Shown one piece after another: positions 49,669 through 49,896 of a stretch of 49,896 nucleotides of DNA. The position numbers were made by a program, and so were the translations under genes. Below the pieces are notes generated by a model, which saw only the letters and a program-made list of their open reading frames with translations, did not search any database and had not been told where the DNA came from. The stretch is from NCBI GenBank assembly GCA_030612725.1, contig JAUWNJ010000022.1, positions 1 to 49,896 on the forward strand. The letters run 5' to 3'. Within the stretch, counting starts at the first letter, position 1, and every line of letters begins with the position of its first letter. Source of the stretch: Planctomycetales bacterium. GTDB lineage: Bacteria; Planctomycetota; Phycisphaerae; SM23-33.

Positions 49669-49896
49669 GACGATTTCCCTTTCACACGGACGGGTGCCCG
49701 GGGGGGGGGGTTTTTGGGCCCCCGTTGTTTAGTGTTGTTGTAACGCGGGGGCCAAACCCCCCCCCCCCCGCCCCCCGCCCGTGTGAAAGGGAAATCGTCA
49801 TGTCGAAATGTTTTATTATCATCTTGTGTATCTCATCGATTTTATTCGGTGCGACGGACGCTTCGGCCGACGGGTGCATGATGCCCCGTAAGGTCG
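49563..49896. repeat. Terminal near-palindrome with long G/C tracts
   Basis: The stretch 49563-49735 pairs with 49755-49896 around a 20-nt centre. Each arm contains the start of a DUF2330 gene, the shared CTTTCACAC flank, then tracts of 11-14 G (or C) and a GGCCCCC-type end. The arms differ by several transitions, a 9-bp unit (ATGCCCCGT, present twice in the left arm, once in the right) and tract lengths. It may be a true head-to-head duplication or an assembly fold-back at a contig end. Confidence 0.85.
49800..49896 (+). CDS. Start of a second DUF2330 gene (partial)
   Basis: 32 codons run off the window: MSKCFIIILCISSILFGATD then ASADGCMMPRKV. They match the DUF2330 gene on the other strand except Val-Val-Ser to Ile-Ile-Leu in the signal peptide and the loss of a MPR unit. 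Silent changes are present too. AAAGGGAAATCGTC before the ATG is the same as in the other copy. It is real only if the palindrome is not an assembly artefact. Confidence 0.5.
   Translation, partial: MSKCFIIILCISSILFGATDASADGCMMPRKV

Overview
The window looks like a chromosomal piece of a planctomycete, probably from a Phycisphaerae-like lineage. This is inferred from gene content, not from a marker gene. The supporting families are a prepilin-like protein with an H-x(n)-D-x-H C-terminus, a eukaryote-like UDP-sugar pyrophosphorylase, a DUF4954 protein with an alternative GlmU-type enzyme, GH3-family and Memo-family proteins, a C25-type peptidase, ceramidase-like proteins and DUF4091/heparinase-type glycan enzymes. 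Intergenic DNA is rich in short palindromic and tandem repeats.

Layout. 1-67 is a copy of the 3' end of ribBA. 488-6255 holds a zinc-ribbon protein, a LysE-type exporter, a 25-residue lysine-rich protein and HU behind a tRNA-Leu(GAG), a UDP-HexNAc pyrophosphorylase-type gene and a prepilin-like gene with a strong promoter and long leader. 6315-13476 (minus) is a lipid-type operon: two hotdog dehydratases, an elongated ACP, two ketoacyl synthases (one lacking the usual Lys/His pair), then a membrane-anchored alpha/beta hydrolase and a GH3-type acyl-amide synthetase. Divergently, 13696-22428 (plus) carries nagB, DUF4954, a GlmU-like gene, an ACP, a Re-citrate-synthase/isopropylmalate-synthase-like enzyme, an ADP-forming acyl-CoA synthetase and a third ACP. 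22523-28669 holds a Memo-like protein, a C25-type peptidase, an acetylxylan esterase, a small membrane protein, a CDP-alcohol phosphatidyltransferase and an intact ribBA.

28670-47098 is a sugar-scavenging block: an ornithine-cyclodeaminase-like enzyme, two ceramidase-like paralogues, a GH-like barrel protein, a GH123/DUF4091 enzyme, a large secreted heparinase II/III-like protein, an enolase-superfamily enzyme, a deacetylase-like protein and a sugar ABC importer (binding protein plus two unusually long permeases, no ATPase). It ends at another ribBA 3' fragment (47099-47314). The 18.4-kb block therefore lies between an intact ribBA and a displaced, partly deleted ribBA tail, the pattern left when DNA is inserted at, or duplicated from, a gene's 3' end. 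The last genes are a DUF457-type membrane protein and a DUF2330 protein. The window ends in a near-palindrome in which the start of the DUF2330 gene is repeated in inverted orientation across long G/C tracts.

How the genes may work together (inference). The secreted heparinase-like lyase would cut a uronic-acid polysaccharide, the ABC system would import fragments, and the signal-less GHs, deacetylase-like, enolase-like and ceramidase-like enzymes would act in the cytoplasm. The two divergent ACP-containing operons look like a dedicated acyl-chain system whose product is unknown. The GH3-type ligase suggests an acyl-amide end product.
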